Below, piece by piece: positions 1 to 9,269 of a DNA stretch of 64,000 nucleotides. Position numbers and translations under genes: made by a program. How positions within the stretch are numbered: the first letter of the stretch is position 1; each line of letters starts with the position of its first letter. The stretch lies in assembly GCF_023515995.1 (NCBI RefSeq), contig NZ_CP097320.1:3906001-3970000 (forward strand). The letters run 5' to 3'. Source of the stretch: Candidatus Mycobacterium methanotrophicum (GTDB taxonomy: Bacteria; Actinomycetota; Actinomycetes; Mycobacteriales; Mycobacteriaceae). The notes beneath the pieces are model-generated. The model was not told the origin of the DNA, searched no databases, and saw only the letters and a list, made by a program, of their open reading frames with translations.

Positions 1-111
1 AGGACTCGAAATCCAGGAGGCATCAGTACTCACCCACCGGCCGCTACCGATAGCAAGTCTGCCCGAAGGCCGCACCCGCTAATACTCATTAGGAGAAGTG
101 GAGGCTGGAGG

Positions 112-1707
112 ATGGGGTCAAGGGTGGAGCAGTTCGCGGATATTCGCCGCGATCGCCGGGTGGACGCGTTGTCGATTCGGGCGCTGGCGGGTAAGCATCA
201 TGTGCATCGGCGCACGGTGCGCCAGGCGTTGGAGTCGGCGATCCCGCCGGTGCGTAAGACGCCGCAGCGGGTTGCGCCGCGGTTGGAGCCGTTCAAGGCG
301 GCGATCGATGAGATGTTGCGTGCTGATGTGGATGCACCGAAAAAGCAGCGTCATACCGCCCGGCGGGTGTTGGCTCGGTTGGTGGATGAGCGTGGGGCAG
401 TGGGCTTGTCGTATTCGACGGTGCGTGATCATGTTCGCAAGCGCCGCCCGCAGATCCTGGCCGAGGCGGGCAAACCGCTGGAGCCCGGGTATGTGCCCCA
501 GACCCATCCGCCGGCCGCGGAGGCCGAGGTTGACTTTCATGACCTGTGGGTGATCCTGCGTGGGATCAAGACCAAGACCGCTCTGTTCACGATGCGGTTG
601 AGCTATTCGGCCCGCGCGGCGCATCGAGCGTATTTGACTCAGGGGCAAGAGGCGTTTTTGGAAGGCCACGTCTATGGGTTTGACCGGCTGGGCGGGGTGC
701 CGTGCGAGAAGGTGCGCTATGACAACCTGACCAGCGCGGTCAAGCAGGTGCTCTTTGGGCGCTCGCGGCAGGAGAACGAGCGTTGGATCGCTTTCAAATC
801 GCACTATGGTTTTGAAGCCTGGTATTGCCAGCCCGGCCATGAGGGCAGCCACGAGAAAGGCGGCGTCGAGGACGAGGGGGGGCGGTTTCGCCGAAACCAC
901 TGCGTCCCAATGCCTGTCGTCGACTCGATTGACGAGCTCAACGCGCTGCTGGAGGCCGCCGACGACGCCGATGACGCCCGCCGGGTGGGCAACCGGTCGA
1001 CCAGTGTGAGCCAGGACTGGGCGTTTGAGAAGACGCTGTTGCGCCCGTTGCCGGGCGAATCATTCGATACCGCATTGACTTTGACGCCGCGGGTAGACCG
1101 CTACGCGCAGGTGATGGTGCGCTGCAATCAATATAGCGTGCCGGCCCGCTTCATTGGGCATCGGCTTCAGGTGAAGTTGTCGGCGTCGCAAGTCACTGCC
1201 TATGATCGCAATTCGGTGGTCGCACGGCATCAACGGGCGGTCGGCAAGGGCGCCAAAGTGCTGGACTTGGACCACTATCTGGAGATCCTGGCGCGCAAGC
1301 CCGGCGCGCTGCCTGGGGCGACCGCGTTGGCCCAAGCACGGGCAGCCAAGGTGTTCACCGCCGAGCACGAGGCGTTTTGGGCCGCCGCCCGCAAAGCCCA
1401 CGGTGATGCCGGCGGCACGCGGGCCCTGGTGGAGGTGCTGTTATTGCATCGCCACCTGCAGCGCGCCGATGTGCTGGCCGGGATCGCCGCGGCGCTGTCG
1501 GTAGGGTCCAGCAGCGCTGATGTGGTGGCCCTAGAAGCCCGCAAGGCCGCCGACCGCCGCGGCGCGGTCAGCGGCGCATACGACGCCAATCAGGACGGGT
1601 GCGTGGCTAGCCTGGCCCAGCATCGCGTGACGGCCGTGCCCGCCGATACCCGTGCGGCGCCCTCGCTGGACAAATACGACACTCTGCTGGGGCGGCAAAC
1701 CTCATGA
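112..1707 (+). CDS. istA: IS21-family transposase IstA
   Basis: DDE transposase of the IS21 family, 531 residues. It has an N-terminal helix-turn-helix region (about residues 15-60) and an integrase-type catalytic core. Visible candidate catalytic residues are D141 (in VDFHDLW), D204 (RYDNL) and E253 (HEKGGVE). The C-terminal 200 residues are the usual IS21 extension. Its stop overlaps the start of istB by four bases (ATGA), giving translational coupling. IstA cuts and joins the ends while IstB acts as the ATPase helper. The ATG at 112 gives a full-length protein. Confidence 0.93.
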   Translation: MGSRVEQFADIRRDRRVDALSIRALAGKHHVHRRTVRQALESAIPPVRKTPQRVAPRLEPFKAAIDEMLRADVDAPKKQRHTARRVLARLVDERGAVGLSYSTVRDHVRKRRPQILAEAGKPLEPGYVPQTHPPAAEAEVDFHDLWVILRGIKTKTALFTMRLSYSARAAHRAYLTQGQEAFLEGHVYGFDRLGGVPCEKVRYDNLTSAVKQVLFGRSRQENERWIAFKSHYGFEAWYCQPGHEGSHEKGGVEDEGGRFRRNHCVPMPVVDSIDELNALLEAADDADDARRVGNRSTSVSQDWAFEKTLLRPLPGESFDTALTLTPRVDRYAQVMVRCNQYSVPARFIGHRLQVKLSASQVTAYDRNSVVARHQRAVGKGAKVLDLDHYLEILARKPGALPGATALAQARAAKVFTAEHEAFWAAARKAHGDAGGTRALVEVLLLHRHLQRADVLAGIAAALSVGSSSADVVALEARKAADRRGAVSGAYDANQDGCVASLAQHRVTAVPADTRAAPSLDKYDTLLGRQTS

Positions 1708-2543
1708 CCCGGCGGCGCGGCGTCACCGAGCAGGCCGCGGTCGCCGCGATCGAGCAGGGTTGTCGCATTCTGCGGCTTCCGACCATCCGTGACCGCTTTG
1801 TCGAGGTCGCCGCCGCCGCCGAACGCGAGCAACTGAGCTACCTGGGGTTTTTATCAGAGCTGGTGATCGCCGAATGCGACGACCGCACACAGCGTCGCGC
1901 CCAGCGGCGAATCCGTGACGCCGGCTTTCCTCGCCCAAAGCGGTTGGAGGAGTTCTCTTTTGACGCTAACTCGGCCGTCAATCCCGCGGTCATCGGCCAG
2001 CTCGCCAGCTGCGGCTGGGTCAAGGCCGGGCACCCGTTGTGCTTGATCGGGGATTCCGGGACCGGCAAAACTCATCTATTGATAGCTCTGGGCACCTTGG
2101 CCGCCGAAGCCGGCTACCGGGTGCGCTACACGCTGGCCAGCAAGTTGGTCAACGAGCTCGCCGAAGCCGCCGACGACAAGCAACTCACCAAACTGATAAA
2201 CCATTACGGCAGAGTAGATTTAATACTCATTGACGAATTGGGGTACTTGCAGCTGGATCGACGCGGGGCCGAACTGCTGTTCCAAGTTCTTACCGAGCGC
2301 GAAGAGCGCTCAGCGATTGCCATTGCCTCCAACGAGCCATTCGCTTCGTGGACAAAGACATTCACCGACCCGCGGCTCTGCGCGGCAGTTGTCGACAGGT
2401 TGACGTTCGGCGGACGAATCATCGAAACCGGCAGCACCTCTTACCGACTCGCCCACACCCGCAACGTCAAGGCGGCGAAGGCCTGCACTCCGACCCACAC
2501 AGCAAACAATCGACCAAAAAACGTTGCACCCCAAAGCAATTAA
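1704..2543 (+). CDS. istB: IS21-family helper ATPase IstB
   Basis: AAA+ ATPase related to DnaC, 279 residues, which regulates IstA assembly and target choice. Walker A is GDSGTGKTH at residues 116-124 and Walker B is LILIDELG around 173-180. Length matches the family (about 250-290). The start codon overlaps the istA stop. The final 25 or so residues are a low-complexity basic tail that may vary between copies. Confidence 0.92.
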   Translation: MTRRRGVTEQAAVAAIEQGCRILRLPTIRDRFVEVAAAAEREQLSYLGFLSELVIAECDDRTQRRAQRRIRDAGFPRPKRLEEFSFDANSAVNPAVIGQLASCGWVKAGHPLCLIGDSGTGKTHLLIALGTLAAEAGYRVRYTLASKLVNELAEAADDKQLTKLINHYGRVDLILIDELGYLQLDRRGAELLFQVLTEREERSAIAIASNEPFASWTKTFTDPRLCAAVVDRLTFGGRIIETGSTSYRLAHTRNVKAAKACTPTHTANNRPKNVAPQSN

Positions 2544-2569
2544 CAGCCATCTGCCACATGGTCGCGGTG

Positions 2570-2827
2570 TTAGGTGAGGAACTCACCGGCTGGCGTATAG
2601 CCCAACAACATACCAGCGAAACGGGCCACCTCAGCGCGCAATTCATCCACTGAGCACACCGGACCGACATGATCGGGCACGCCGACGAACTCACACAACG
2701 ACACATCCAACCGATTAGGGTCGCGGGCCAGCCAGTCGCTGACGAACGCCAGCAGCTCGCCAAGCTCAACCGCCTCGCTAACGTTAAGACCCTGAAAAGA
2801 GCCGGTCCGAGGTTCCGCGGACACCAA
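2570..2827 (-). CDS. Small conserved hypothetical protein carried by the IS21 element
   Basis: An 85-residue acidic protein encoded antisense to istA/istB, between istB and the right end of the element. It starts MVSAEPRTGSFQGLNVSEAV and looks like a compact alpha-helical protein with no membrane segment. I recall similar small proteins beside actinobacterial transposases and do not know a function. Its composition looks like real coding sequence, unlike the many shadow frames here. The function is unassigned. Confidence 0.5.
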   Translation of the reverse strand: MVSAEPRTGSFQGLNVSEAVELGELLAFVSDWLARDPNRLDVSLCEFVGVPDHVGPVCSVDELRAEVARFAGMLLGYTPAGEFLT

Positions 2828-3012
2828 GCCTACCGAACCCCTAGCACCTTCGATGAAGGTCGCGTTGACCGCTTCCGGTCACCTCCGCCAAGCGCCGCGC
2901 GAGGCTACGGGGCCGCCCCTCACGCGTCAAGGGCGCTACCGCGTCGCTTCGCGATGGCCCTCGGCCACCCTTGGCCCGCGAGCCTCTGCGACCCCTCATC
3001 GCGCAGTGACAC

Positions 3013-3035
3013 GGGCAGGGGTCAGGCCCCTGCCC
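3013..3035. repeat. Perfect 9-bp inverted repeat near the right end of the IS21 element
   Basis: Arms at 3013-3021 (GGGCAGGGG) and 3027-3035 (CCCCTGCCC) around a five-base loop form a strong hairpin without a T tract. The surrounding 2828-3117 contains no gene. It could block transcription leaving or entering the element. Confidence 0.6.
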
Positions 3036-3117
3036 GCCGGATGGCGCGGCGCTCGGCTCGCACCAACAGGGATCAGTCGCCCCCCGTCCACCAAACCGCT
3101 CCACGAAGATTTCAGAT

Positions 3118-3161
3118 GGGGCCAATTCACGCCGTCACGGTGGGGCCACTTCAAGTTGACA
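3118..3161. repeat. Right terminal region of the IS21 element with two direct repeats
   Basis: Two near-identical 12-mers, GGGGCCAATTCA at 3118-3129 and GGGGCCACTTCA at 3142-3153, precede the terminus. Multiple repeats inside each end are typical of IS21-family transposase binding sites. The terminus at 3161 ends in CA. Confidence 0.65.
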
Positions 3162-3798
3162 TAGCCACCGGCTGCTTGCGTTGGAGGCCGGGCTGCCGAT
3201 CTCCACCTCCTACCGGTATCTGCACGAGCCGATCGACGTGATCGCCGAGCAGGCTCCTGACCTGCACGACGTGCTCGACCAGGCGAAACGGGAAGGCTGG
3301 TCGCACGTGATGCTGGACGCGACGCTGGTCGAGATCGACCGGGTGAACGAGCGCACCGAGGTCGGCCATCACCGGTGGTATTCGGGCAAGCACAAGACTC
3401 AGGGCGGCAACGTGCAGATACTGGCCGACCCGGGCGGGTTCCCGGTGTGGTCCAGCGAGGTCGAGCCGGGCAGCACGCACGACATCACCGCCGCTCGCAT
3501 GCACTGCCTGGGCGTGCTGTGCAAAGCGGCCGGCGAGGGATTACCGACGTTGGCGGACAAGGGATACGAAGGTTCCGGGATCGGGGTGCATACCCCGGTC
3601 AAGGGCCGTGACCTCGACGTCGCGAACCGCAGCTACAACACGCTCCTGACCGCGACACGGGCTATCGGGGAACGCGCCAACGCTGAACTCAAAGGACGCT
3701 GGCGATGCCTTCGCCGAATCCGCCTGTGCCCGAACAGAATCGGCCAGATCGTCGCAGCCGCGGTCGTACTATCAACCCTGCAAAGGGGACACTACTGA
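3162..3798 (+). pseudogene. IS5-type (DDE_4) transposase, 5' end cut off by the IS21 insertion
   Basis: The frame reads HRLLALEAGLP then STSYRYLHE, the tail of a helix-turn-helix, and then a DDE_4 catalytic domain. Visible catalytic-type residues are D in VMLDATLVEID, D in DKGYEGSG and E in ERANAELKGRW. In-frame sequence runs upstream only to the IS21 terminus; a stop lies inside the IS21 end at 3157. About 60-80 N-terminal residues are missing. The C-terminal part is intact to the stop at 3798. The other half of the gene should lie on the far side of the IS21 element, outside the window. A TTG at 3181 could initiate a truncated product. Confidence 0.8.
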
Positions 3799-4040
3799 GA
3801 AAACCTCAATAGATGAACGACGTGAACTGATGAGAAGGACGCTGCGTGGCCTACGAGCACTCTGAGGGATGGGGCGACTAGCGATTCCGGCCAAGTCGGC
3901 ATCGAAACGTCCTGTACGGCAACGGGATTCAAAAGTAACGCTAAGGCCGCATATTCGAGCCCGTCGAATTCGATTGGTGCGGGCGGTTTGTGGCACGACC
4001 GCTCGGCCGCGCTCGCTGTGCACGAGGCTCACGGGTCGCT
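3799..4040. other. Spacer between IS5 remnant and ychF
   Basis: No convincing gene is present. The first 40 or so bases after the transposase stop probably include the right inverted repeat of the IS5-type element, whose partner is off-window. Confidence 0.4.
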
Positions 4041-5135
4041 CTAGTTCTTCGACGTGGACGTTGACCCGAACCGGAACTCGACGACGTCGCCGTCAGCCAT
4101 CACGTAGTCCTTGCCCTCCATGCGCACCCTGCCGGCCGCCTTGGCCGCGGCCATCGACCCAGCGGCGACCAGCTCGTCGTAGGACACGACCTCAGCCTTG
4201 ATGAAGCCCTTCTCGAAGTCGGTGTGGATCACCCCGGCCGCCTTGGGCGCGGTATCGCCTTGATGAATGGTCCACGCCCGCGACTCCTTGGGCCCGGCCG
4301 TCAGGAAGGTTTGCAACTTCAGCGTGTGAAAACCGGCCCGCGCCAGGGCATCCAGACCGCGCTCGGTTTGGCCGATCGACTCCAACAGCTCGGTGGCCGA
4401 CACGTCGTCGAGCTCGATCAGCTCGGCCTCGATCTTGGCGTCGAGAAAAACCGCGTCGGCGGGCGACACCAGCGCACGCAGTTCGGCGACCCGGTCGACA
4501 TCGGTGAGCACCGCCTCGTCGGCGTTGAACACGTAGAGGAACGGTTTGGTGGTCAAAAGATTTAATTCGCGCAGCAGCGCAGCGTCGGCCCCGGCGGCGA
4601 AGAGCGTCGTCCCGCCGTCGAGCGTCTGTTGAGCGGCCGCGGCGGCGTCGTAGAGCGGTTTGCGGTCCTTGCTTTTGCGAACTTCTTTCTCCAGCCGCGG
4701 CACCGCCCGCTCGAGTGTTTGCAGATCGGCCAGGATCAGCTCGGTCTCGATGACCTCGATGTCGGATTTGGGGTCCACCTGCCCGGCGACGTGGGCCACA
4801 TCGTCATCGAAGAACACCCGCACCACTTGGCAGATCGCGTCACACTCGCGGATATTGGCCAGGAATTTGTTGCCCAGCCCGGCGCCTTCGGAGGCGCCGG
4901 CGACCAGGCCGGCGATATCGACGAAGGTCACCGGCGCCGGGACGATGCGCTCCGAGTCGAACATCGTCGCCAACGTTGCCAACCGGGGATCGGGCAACGG
5001 CACCACGCCCTCGTTCGGCTCGATTGTCGCGAACGGATAGTTCGCTGCCACCACGTTGTTTCTGGTCAACGCGTTGAACAGCGTTGACTTGCCCACATTC
5101 GGCAGACCCACGATCCCCAGGCTCAAGCTGCTCAC
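4041..5135 (-). CDS. ychF: Redox-regulated ATPase YchF (Obg-like)
   Basis: Universally conserved P-loop protein of the Obg family that prefers ATP to GTP; it binds ribosomes and modulates stress responses. 364 residues, the usual length. The P-loop is GLPNVGKST at 10-18, DIAG (G3) is at 73-76, and the specificity motif is NADE at 204-207 instead of NKxD, as expected for the ATP-binding branch. The TGS-like domain forms the C-terminal 90 residues. GTG start at 5135. It is transcribed divergently from the DUF6542 gene, the same arrangement as Rv1112/Rv1111c. Confidence 0.96.
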   Translation of the reverse strand: MSSLSLGIVGLPNVGKSTLFNALTRNNVVAANYPFATIEPNEGVVPLPDPRLATLATMFDSERIVPAPVTFVDIAGLVAGASEGAGLGNKFLANIRECDAICQVVRVFFDDDVAHVAGQVDPKSDIEVIETELILADLQTLERAVPRLEKEVRKSKDRKPLYDAAAAAQQTLDGGTTLFAAGADAALLRELNLLTTKPFLYVFNADEAVLTDVDRVAELRALVSPADAVFLDAKIEAELIELDDVSATELLESIGQTERGLDALARAGFHTLKLQTFLTAGPKESRAWTIHQGDTAPKAAGVIHTDFEKGFIKAEVVSYDELVAAGSMAAAKAAGRVRMEGKDYVMADGDVVEFRFGSTSTSKN

Positions 5136-5240
5136 AGGGAGTCAAGTGTATGAGAGCCGCCCAGCGTGGGATGTGGCACGCCCACCGCCTGCTTACAAGT
5201 CTTTACGAGCCTTTCGGCGCTGAGCCGGTACGGTCGACGT

Positions 5241-6356
5241 GTGTCAGCACAGCGGACGCGGTCGACGGTGGCGGCAGATCACCGTTCGATATTCCCCAAC
5301 ATCGCCGGTGTGCCCTGGTGGGCCGCCGTAGTTGTCGCTGTCGCCTGCACCGCCGCGGGTTTCGCCTTCGACGCCGGCTCGGGCAAAGAGCTGACCGCCG
5401 TCTTTGCCGGGCTGTACGTGGCGGGTTGTGTGGCTGCGGTGCTGGCGGTGCGCCAGTCCGGCATCTTCACCGCGGTCATCCAGCCGCCGCTGATCTTGTT
5501 CTGCGCGGTGCCCGGTGCGTACTGGCTGTTTCACGGCGCCAAGTTCACCGGGCTCAAGGACCTGCTGATCAACTGCGGCTATCCGCTGATCGAACGCTTC
5601 CCGCTGATGGTGTTCACCTCGGGCGGCGTGCTGGTCATCGGCATCGTCCGCTGGTTGCTGGACATGGTGATCCGCCCGGTCGCGAAGGCCGACGCAGATA
5701 CGACGAGCGACCACGCACAGCCCGCCGGCCTGATGGGGCGGCTGGCGTCGATGTTGGCGGGCCTTAAGGGCGAGTCAGCCGATGACGACACCGCCGACAA
5801 AGCCGCGAAGCCGAGTTCGCCGCGAGCCCACGCCGTCAGACGTTCCGCGAAGCCGCAGAGATCCGCCAGGTCGGCCGACGCCAGGCGGGCAGCCAAACGT
5901 CCGGCCGCGTCGCGCTCCCGCCAACCCCGACCGCCGCTGGACGAAGCCGACCCAACCGTTGGCCGGGCCGGACGGCCCAGGCGTCCGACGCGCACCGGCG
6001 AGTACGACAGCCCGGAGCCACCTCGCCGCGGCGGGATGCCGCGCGATCCGGACCTGCGTGGTCGGCCGTCGCGGGACATCCACCGCGACCCGCATATTCA
6101 CCGGGCTCAACCGACCCGTCGCAGCAGCCGCTTCGACCCCTACGAGCCCATCGAGCCCTTGGACCGCGCAGCACCGTCGGAGGCTCGTCGCAGGTCCGTG
6201 CCGAGCGGAACAACCGGTGCCACCGCGACCCACCACCCGATCTCGCAGGTTCGATATCGCGGGTCGACCCCGGACGACGAGCTGCGCGGCGAGCCCCCAT
6301 CGCGTCCCCGGCGCTCACGCGAGCCCGGAGCCGACTCCTGGGAATACGACGTCTAA
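5241..6356 (+). CDS. DUF6542-type membrane protein (Rv1111c-like)
   Basis: The N-terminal half has about four hydrophobic helices (roughly residues 20-150, with PWWAAVVVAVACTAAGFAF as the first), matching the DUF6542 domain. The C-terminal half is a long Arg/Pro/Ser-rich disordered cytoplasmic tail. I chose the GTG at 5241 because protein-like sequence begins there and an earlier start would run through the divergent promoter region. Its stop overlaps that of ispH by four bases (convergent). Function unknown; neighbours suggest a conserved mycobacterial locus. Confidence 0.8.
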   Translation: MSAQRTRSTVAADHRSIFPNIAGVPWWAAVVVAVACTAAGFAFDAGSGKELTAVFAGLYVAGCVAAVLAVRQSGIFTAVIQPPLILFCAVPGAYWLFHGAKFTGLKDLLINCGYPLIERFPLMVFTSGGVLVIGIVRWLLDMVIRPVAKADADTTSDHAQPAGLMGRLASMLAGLKGESADDDTADKAAKPSSPRAHAVRRSAKPQRSARSADARRAAKRPAASRSRQPRPPLDEADPTVGRAGRPRRPTRTGEYDSPEPPRRGGMPRDPDLRGRPSRDIHRDPHIHRAQPTRRSSRFDPYEPIEPLDRAAPSEARRRSVPSGTTGATATHHPISQVRYRGSTPDDELRGEPPSRPRRSREPGADSWEYDV

Positions 6357-7360
6357 GCCCTGCTGCGGGTGGGGCGGATCTCTCTCGGTAAGGCGAACAC
6401 CAGCGTCTCGTTAGCCGTCGTCACGGGCTGCACCACGTCGTAGCCGTACTCGGCCAGCCGCTCCAGTACGCCACGCACCAGCACCTCAGGCACCGATGCA
6501 CCCGAGGTGACCCCGATCGTGATGACGCCGTCCAGCCACGCCGGGTCGATGTCGCCGGCGTGGTCCACCAGATGAGCGGCCGCCGAACCCGCGCCCAGCG
6601 CAACCTCGACCAACCGCACCGAGTTCGACGAATTGCGCGACCCGACGACGATGACCAACTCGCACTCCGGCGCCATCGCCTTGACCGCGACCTGCCGATT
6701 CTGCGTGGCGTAGCAGATGTCGTCACTCGGCGGATCCTGCAGTTTCGGGAACCGCGCCCGCAGCCGCTGCACAGTCTGCATGGTCTCGTCGACGGACAGT
6801 GTGGTCTGGGACAGCCAGACGACCTTGTTCTCGTCGCGCACCGTCACAGCGTCGACAGCGCCGGGCCCGTCGACCAGCTGCACGTGGTCGGGGGCTTCGC
6901 CGGCGGTACCCACGACTTCCTCGTGGCCCTCGTGGCCGATCAGCAGGATGTCGTAGTCGTCGCGGGCAAAGCGCTTGGCCTCGTTGTGCACCTTGGTGAC
7001 CAGCGGGCAGGCGGCGTCGACGACTCGCAGCGACCGCTCGGCCGCCGACGCGTGCACGGTCGGTGCGACGCCGTGCGCGGAAAACACCACGATCGCGCCC
7101 TCGGGCACCTCGTCGGTCTCGTCGACGAAAACCGCCCCGGCCTTGGCCAGGGTGTCCACCACGTGCCGGTTGTGCACGATCTCGTGCCGGACGTAGACCG
7201 GTGGGCCGTGCTTTTCCAGCGCGCGCTCGACCGTCTCCACAGCGCGGTCGACGCCTGCGCAGTACCCGCGTGGCTCGGCCAGCAGCACCCGCTTGCCCGT
7301 CGTTGGCGTTACCAGCGAACTGGCGGCGCCGGGAATCCGCATGTTGACGGTGGAAGGCAT
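6353..7360 (-). CDS. ispH: 4-hydroxy-3-methylbut-2-enyl diphosphate reductase
   Basis: Last step of the MEP pathway: reduces HMBPP to IPP and DMAPP using a [4Fe-4S] cluster. 335 residues. Cluster cysteines are visible at C34 (RGYCAGV), C118 (DAACPLV) and C216 (DDICYAT). The diphosphate-binding HE (residues 59-60), the SAHG motif (94-97) and SRNSSNSVRL are present. Corresponds to LytB2 (Rv1110). It is divergent from the lipid-droplet protein gene. Confidence 0.96.
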   Translation of the reverse strand: MPSTVNMRIPGAASSLVTPTTGKRVLLAEPRGYCAGVDRAVETVERALEKHGPPVYVRHEIVHNRHVVDTLAKAGAVFVDETDEVPEGAIVVFSAHGVAPTVHASAAERSLRVVDAACPLVTKVHNEAKRFARDDYDILLIGHEGHEEVVGTAGEAPDHVQLVDGPGAVDAVTVRDENKVVWLSQTTLSVDETMQTVQRLRARFPKLQDPPSDDICYATQNRQVAVKAMAPECELVIVVGSRNSSNSVRLVEVALGAGSAAAHLVDHAGDIDPAWLDGVITIGVTSGASVPEVLVRGVLERLAEYGYDVVQPVTTANETLVFALPREIRPTRSRA

Positions 7361-7434
7361 GGCATCAGGGTACTTTCCGCCGACATGTCGGGGCCAGCTT
7401 GGCGTTGACCGCCGGTTAAGGCAGGCTGGGGCGC

Positions 7435-8019
7435 ATGGCTACTGCACCGTATGGGGTCCGGCTGCTGGTCGGCGCGGCGACATTCGCCGTCGAGGAGACG
7501 ATCAAGCTGCCGAAAACCATTCTGATGTATCCGATGACGCTGGCCAGTCAGGCGGCGCACCTCGTCATGCGCTTCCAGCAGAACCTGGCCGAGCTGGTGA
7601 TCAAGGGCGACTCGACGCTGGAAAGCATTTTCCCGCCCAAGGAGGAGCAGCCGCAGTGGGCGACCTTCGACGAGGACCTGGGCGACTCCGAGGACGATGC
7701 CGACGCGCTGGGCTCCGGCGTCGACGCGACCGACCCCGAGCGCCGCGCCGAAGGACGGTTCGCGCTCTACACCGCCACCGACCCTCCGACTCAGCCCGTC
7801 GCCCGCGCGAAAAGGCCGGCCACCCTGTCAGTGGCTGCGCCGGCCGTCGCCGACGAGCTCGACTACGAGACGCTGACGCTGGCTCAGCTGCGGGCCAGGC
7901 TGCAATCGCTCGAGGTGGACGAACTCGAGGCCCTGTTGGCCTACGAAGAGGCCACCAAGGCGCGCGCACCGTTCCAGACGCTGCTCGCCAACAGGATCAC
8001 TCACGCGACGGCGAGGTGA
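7435..8019 (+). CDS. Lipid droplet-associated protein family (Rv1109c-like)
   Basis: A 194-residue protein annotated in mycobacteria as lipid droplet-associated. The N-terminus MATAPYGVRLLVGAATFAVE is amphipathic, the middle is very acidic (GDSEDDADALGSG), and a helical region rich in Leu and Glu closes it. No signal peptide. Its stop overlaps the GTG of xseA by four bases (GTGA), so the two are co-translated. The molecular role is not clear from sequence. Confidence 0.75.
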   Translation: MATAPYGVRLLVGAATFAVEETIKLPKTILMYPMTLASQAAHLVMRFQQNLAELVIKGDSTLESIFPPKEEQPQWATFDEDLGDSEDDADALGSGVDATDPERRAEGRFALYTATDPPTQPVARAKRPATLSVAAPAVADELDYETLTLAQLRARLQSLEVDELEALLAYEEATKARAPFQTLLANRITHATAR

Positions 8020-9269
8020 CCGAAGCGGTGCCGGCTCGGCCGACGAATTCGGCCGAGAATCCCTACCCAGTTCGTGCCGTAGCCATCCGCATCGCGGGCT
8101 GGATCGACAGGCTGGGCGCGGTGTGGGTCGAGGGCCAGCTGACCCAAATCAACATCCGGCCGGGCGTCAAAACGGTGTTCATGGTGCTGCGCGACCCTGC
8201 GGCCGACATGTCGCTGACCGTCACCGCCCCGCGCGATTTGGTGGACTGTGCGCCGGTCAAGCTCGTCGAGGGTGTGCAGGTGGTGGTCTGCGGCAAGCCG
8301 ACCTTCTTCACCGGACGCGGCACCCTGACGTTGCGGCTGTCCGAAATCCGCCCGGTGGGAATCGGCGAACTGCTGGCCCGCATCGAGCGGTTGCGACGGC
8401 TGCTGGACGCCGAGGGGCTGTTCGACCCGCGGCTCAAGCGGCCGATCCCGTTCCTGCCCGCGACGGTCGGACTGATCACCGGGCGGGCCAGCGCCGCCGA
8501 GCGCGACGTCACCACGGTGGCCGCCGCGCGCTGGCCCGCGGTGCGGTTCGCGGTCCGCAACACTGCCGTGCAAGGCCCGGGCGCCGTCGCCCAAATCGTC
8601 GAAGCGCTGCGCGAATTGGACGCCGACCCGGACGTCGACGTGATCGTGGTGGCCCGCGGCGGCGGCAGCGTCGAGGATCTGCTGCCGTTCTCCGACGAGA
8701 CGCTGTGCCGCGCGATCGCCGCCTGCCGCACCCCGGTGGTCAGCGCGGTCGGTCATGAGCCGGACAATCCGCTGTGCGATCTGGTCGCCGACGTGCGCGC
8801 CGCCACTCCCACCGATGCCGCCAAAAAGATCGTCCCGGACACCGCTGCTGAACAACACCTGCTTGACGACCTGCGCCGGCGCAGCGCCCAGTCGCTGCGC
8901 AACTGGGTTGCTCGCGAACAGCGCGCGCTCGCGCAGTTGCGCAGCCGCCCGGTGCTGGCCGAACCGCTGGCCGCGCTTAGGGTGCGCGCCGAGGAGATTC
9001 ACCGCGCCCGCTCGGCAGTTCGCCGCGACATCGGCCGACTGATCGACGTGCAGGCCGAACGCGTCGCTCACTTGTCCGCCCGGCTGGCTACGTTGGGACC
9101 GGCGGCCACCCTGGCGCGCGGCTACGCCGTGGTGCAGACGGTCCCCGCTGCGGGGCCTTCGGCGGTGCTCCGTTGTGCCGACGACGCCCCGGCCGGCACC
9201 AAGCTGCGGGTGCGGGTCGCCGACGGCGCCGTGGCAGCGATCAGCGAAGGACGAACCAATGGCATCTGA
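8016..9269 (+). CDS. xseA: Exodeoxyribonuclease VII large subunit
   Basis: Catalytic subunit of exonuclease VII, which degrades single-stranded DNA to oligonucleotides in repair. 417 residues from the GTG at 8016. An OB-fold nucleic-acid-binding domain covers about 15-115 (VWVEGQLTQI and following) and the nuclease domain about 125-330, including VARGGGSVEDLLPFSDE; a coiled-coil region follows. I chose GTG 8016 because it gives the four-base overlap with the previous gene. xseB overlaps its 3' end. Confidence 0.95.
   Translation: MTEAVPARPTNSAENPYPVRAVAIRIAGWIDRLGAVWVEGQLTQINIRPGVKTVFMVLRDPAADMSLTVTAPRDLVDCAPVKLVEGVQVVVCGKPTFFTGRGTLTLRLSEIRPVGIGELLARIERLRRLLDAEGLFDPRLKRPIPFLPATVGLITGRASAAERDVTTVAAARWPAVRFAVRNTAVQGPGAVAQIVEALRELDADPDVDVIVVARGGGSVEDLLPFSDETLCRAIAACRTPVVSAVGHEPDNPLCDLVADVRAATPTDAAKKIVPDTAAEQHLLDDLRRRSAQSLRNWVAREQRALAQLRSRPVLAEPLAALRVRAEEIHRARSAVRRDIGRLIDVQAERVAHLSARLATLGPAATLARGYAVVQTVPAAGPSAVLRCADDAPAGTKLRVRVADGAVAAISEGRTNGI

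Larger units (their letters stand above)
1..3161 (+). mobile_element. IS21-family insertion sequence, left end outside the window
   Basis: An istA/istB pair with a four-base overlap, a small antisense gene and a repeat-bearing right end define this element. The right end is taken at 3161 because the sequence finishes in the terminal CA expected of IS21 elements, and the disrupted reading frame of another transposase resumes immediately after it. No matching left inverted end is visible in bases 1-111, so the left terminus lies before the window. The element appears intact in its coding part. Confidence 0.8.

Noticed and set aside
118..900. Long reverse-strand open frame across istA
   Set aside because: It mirrors the istA coding frame in GC-rich DNA and shows no protein-like motif.
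5775..6318. Several overlapping frames in the Arg/Pro-rich tail region of the DUF6542 gene
   Set aside because: They are by-products of low-complexity GC-rich sequence in the real gene.
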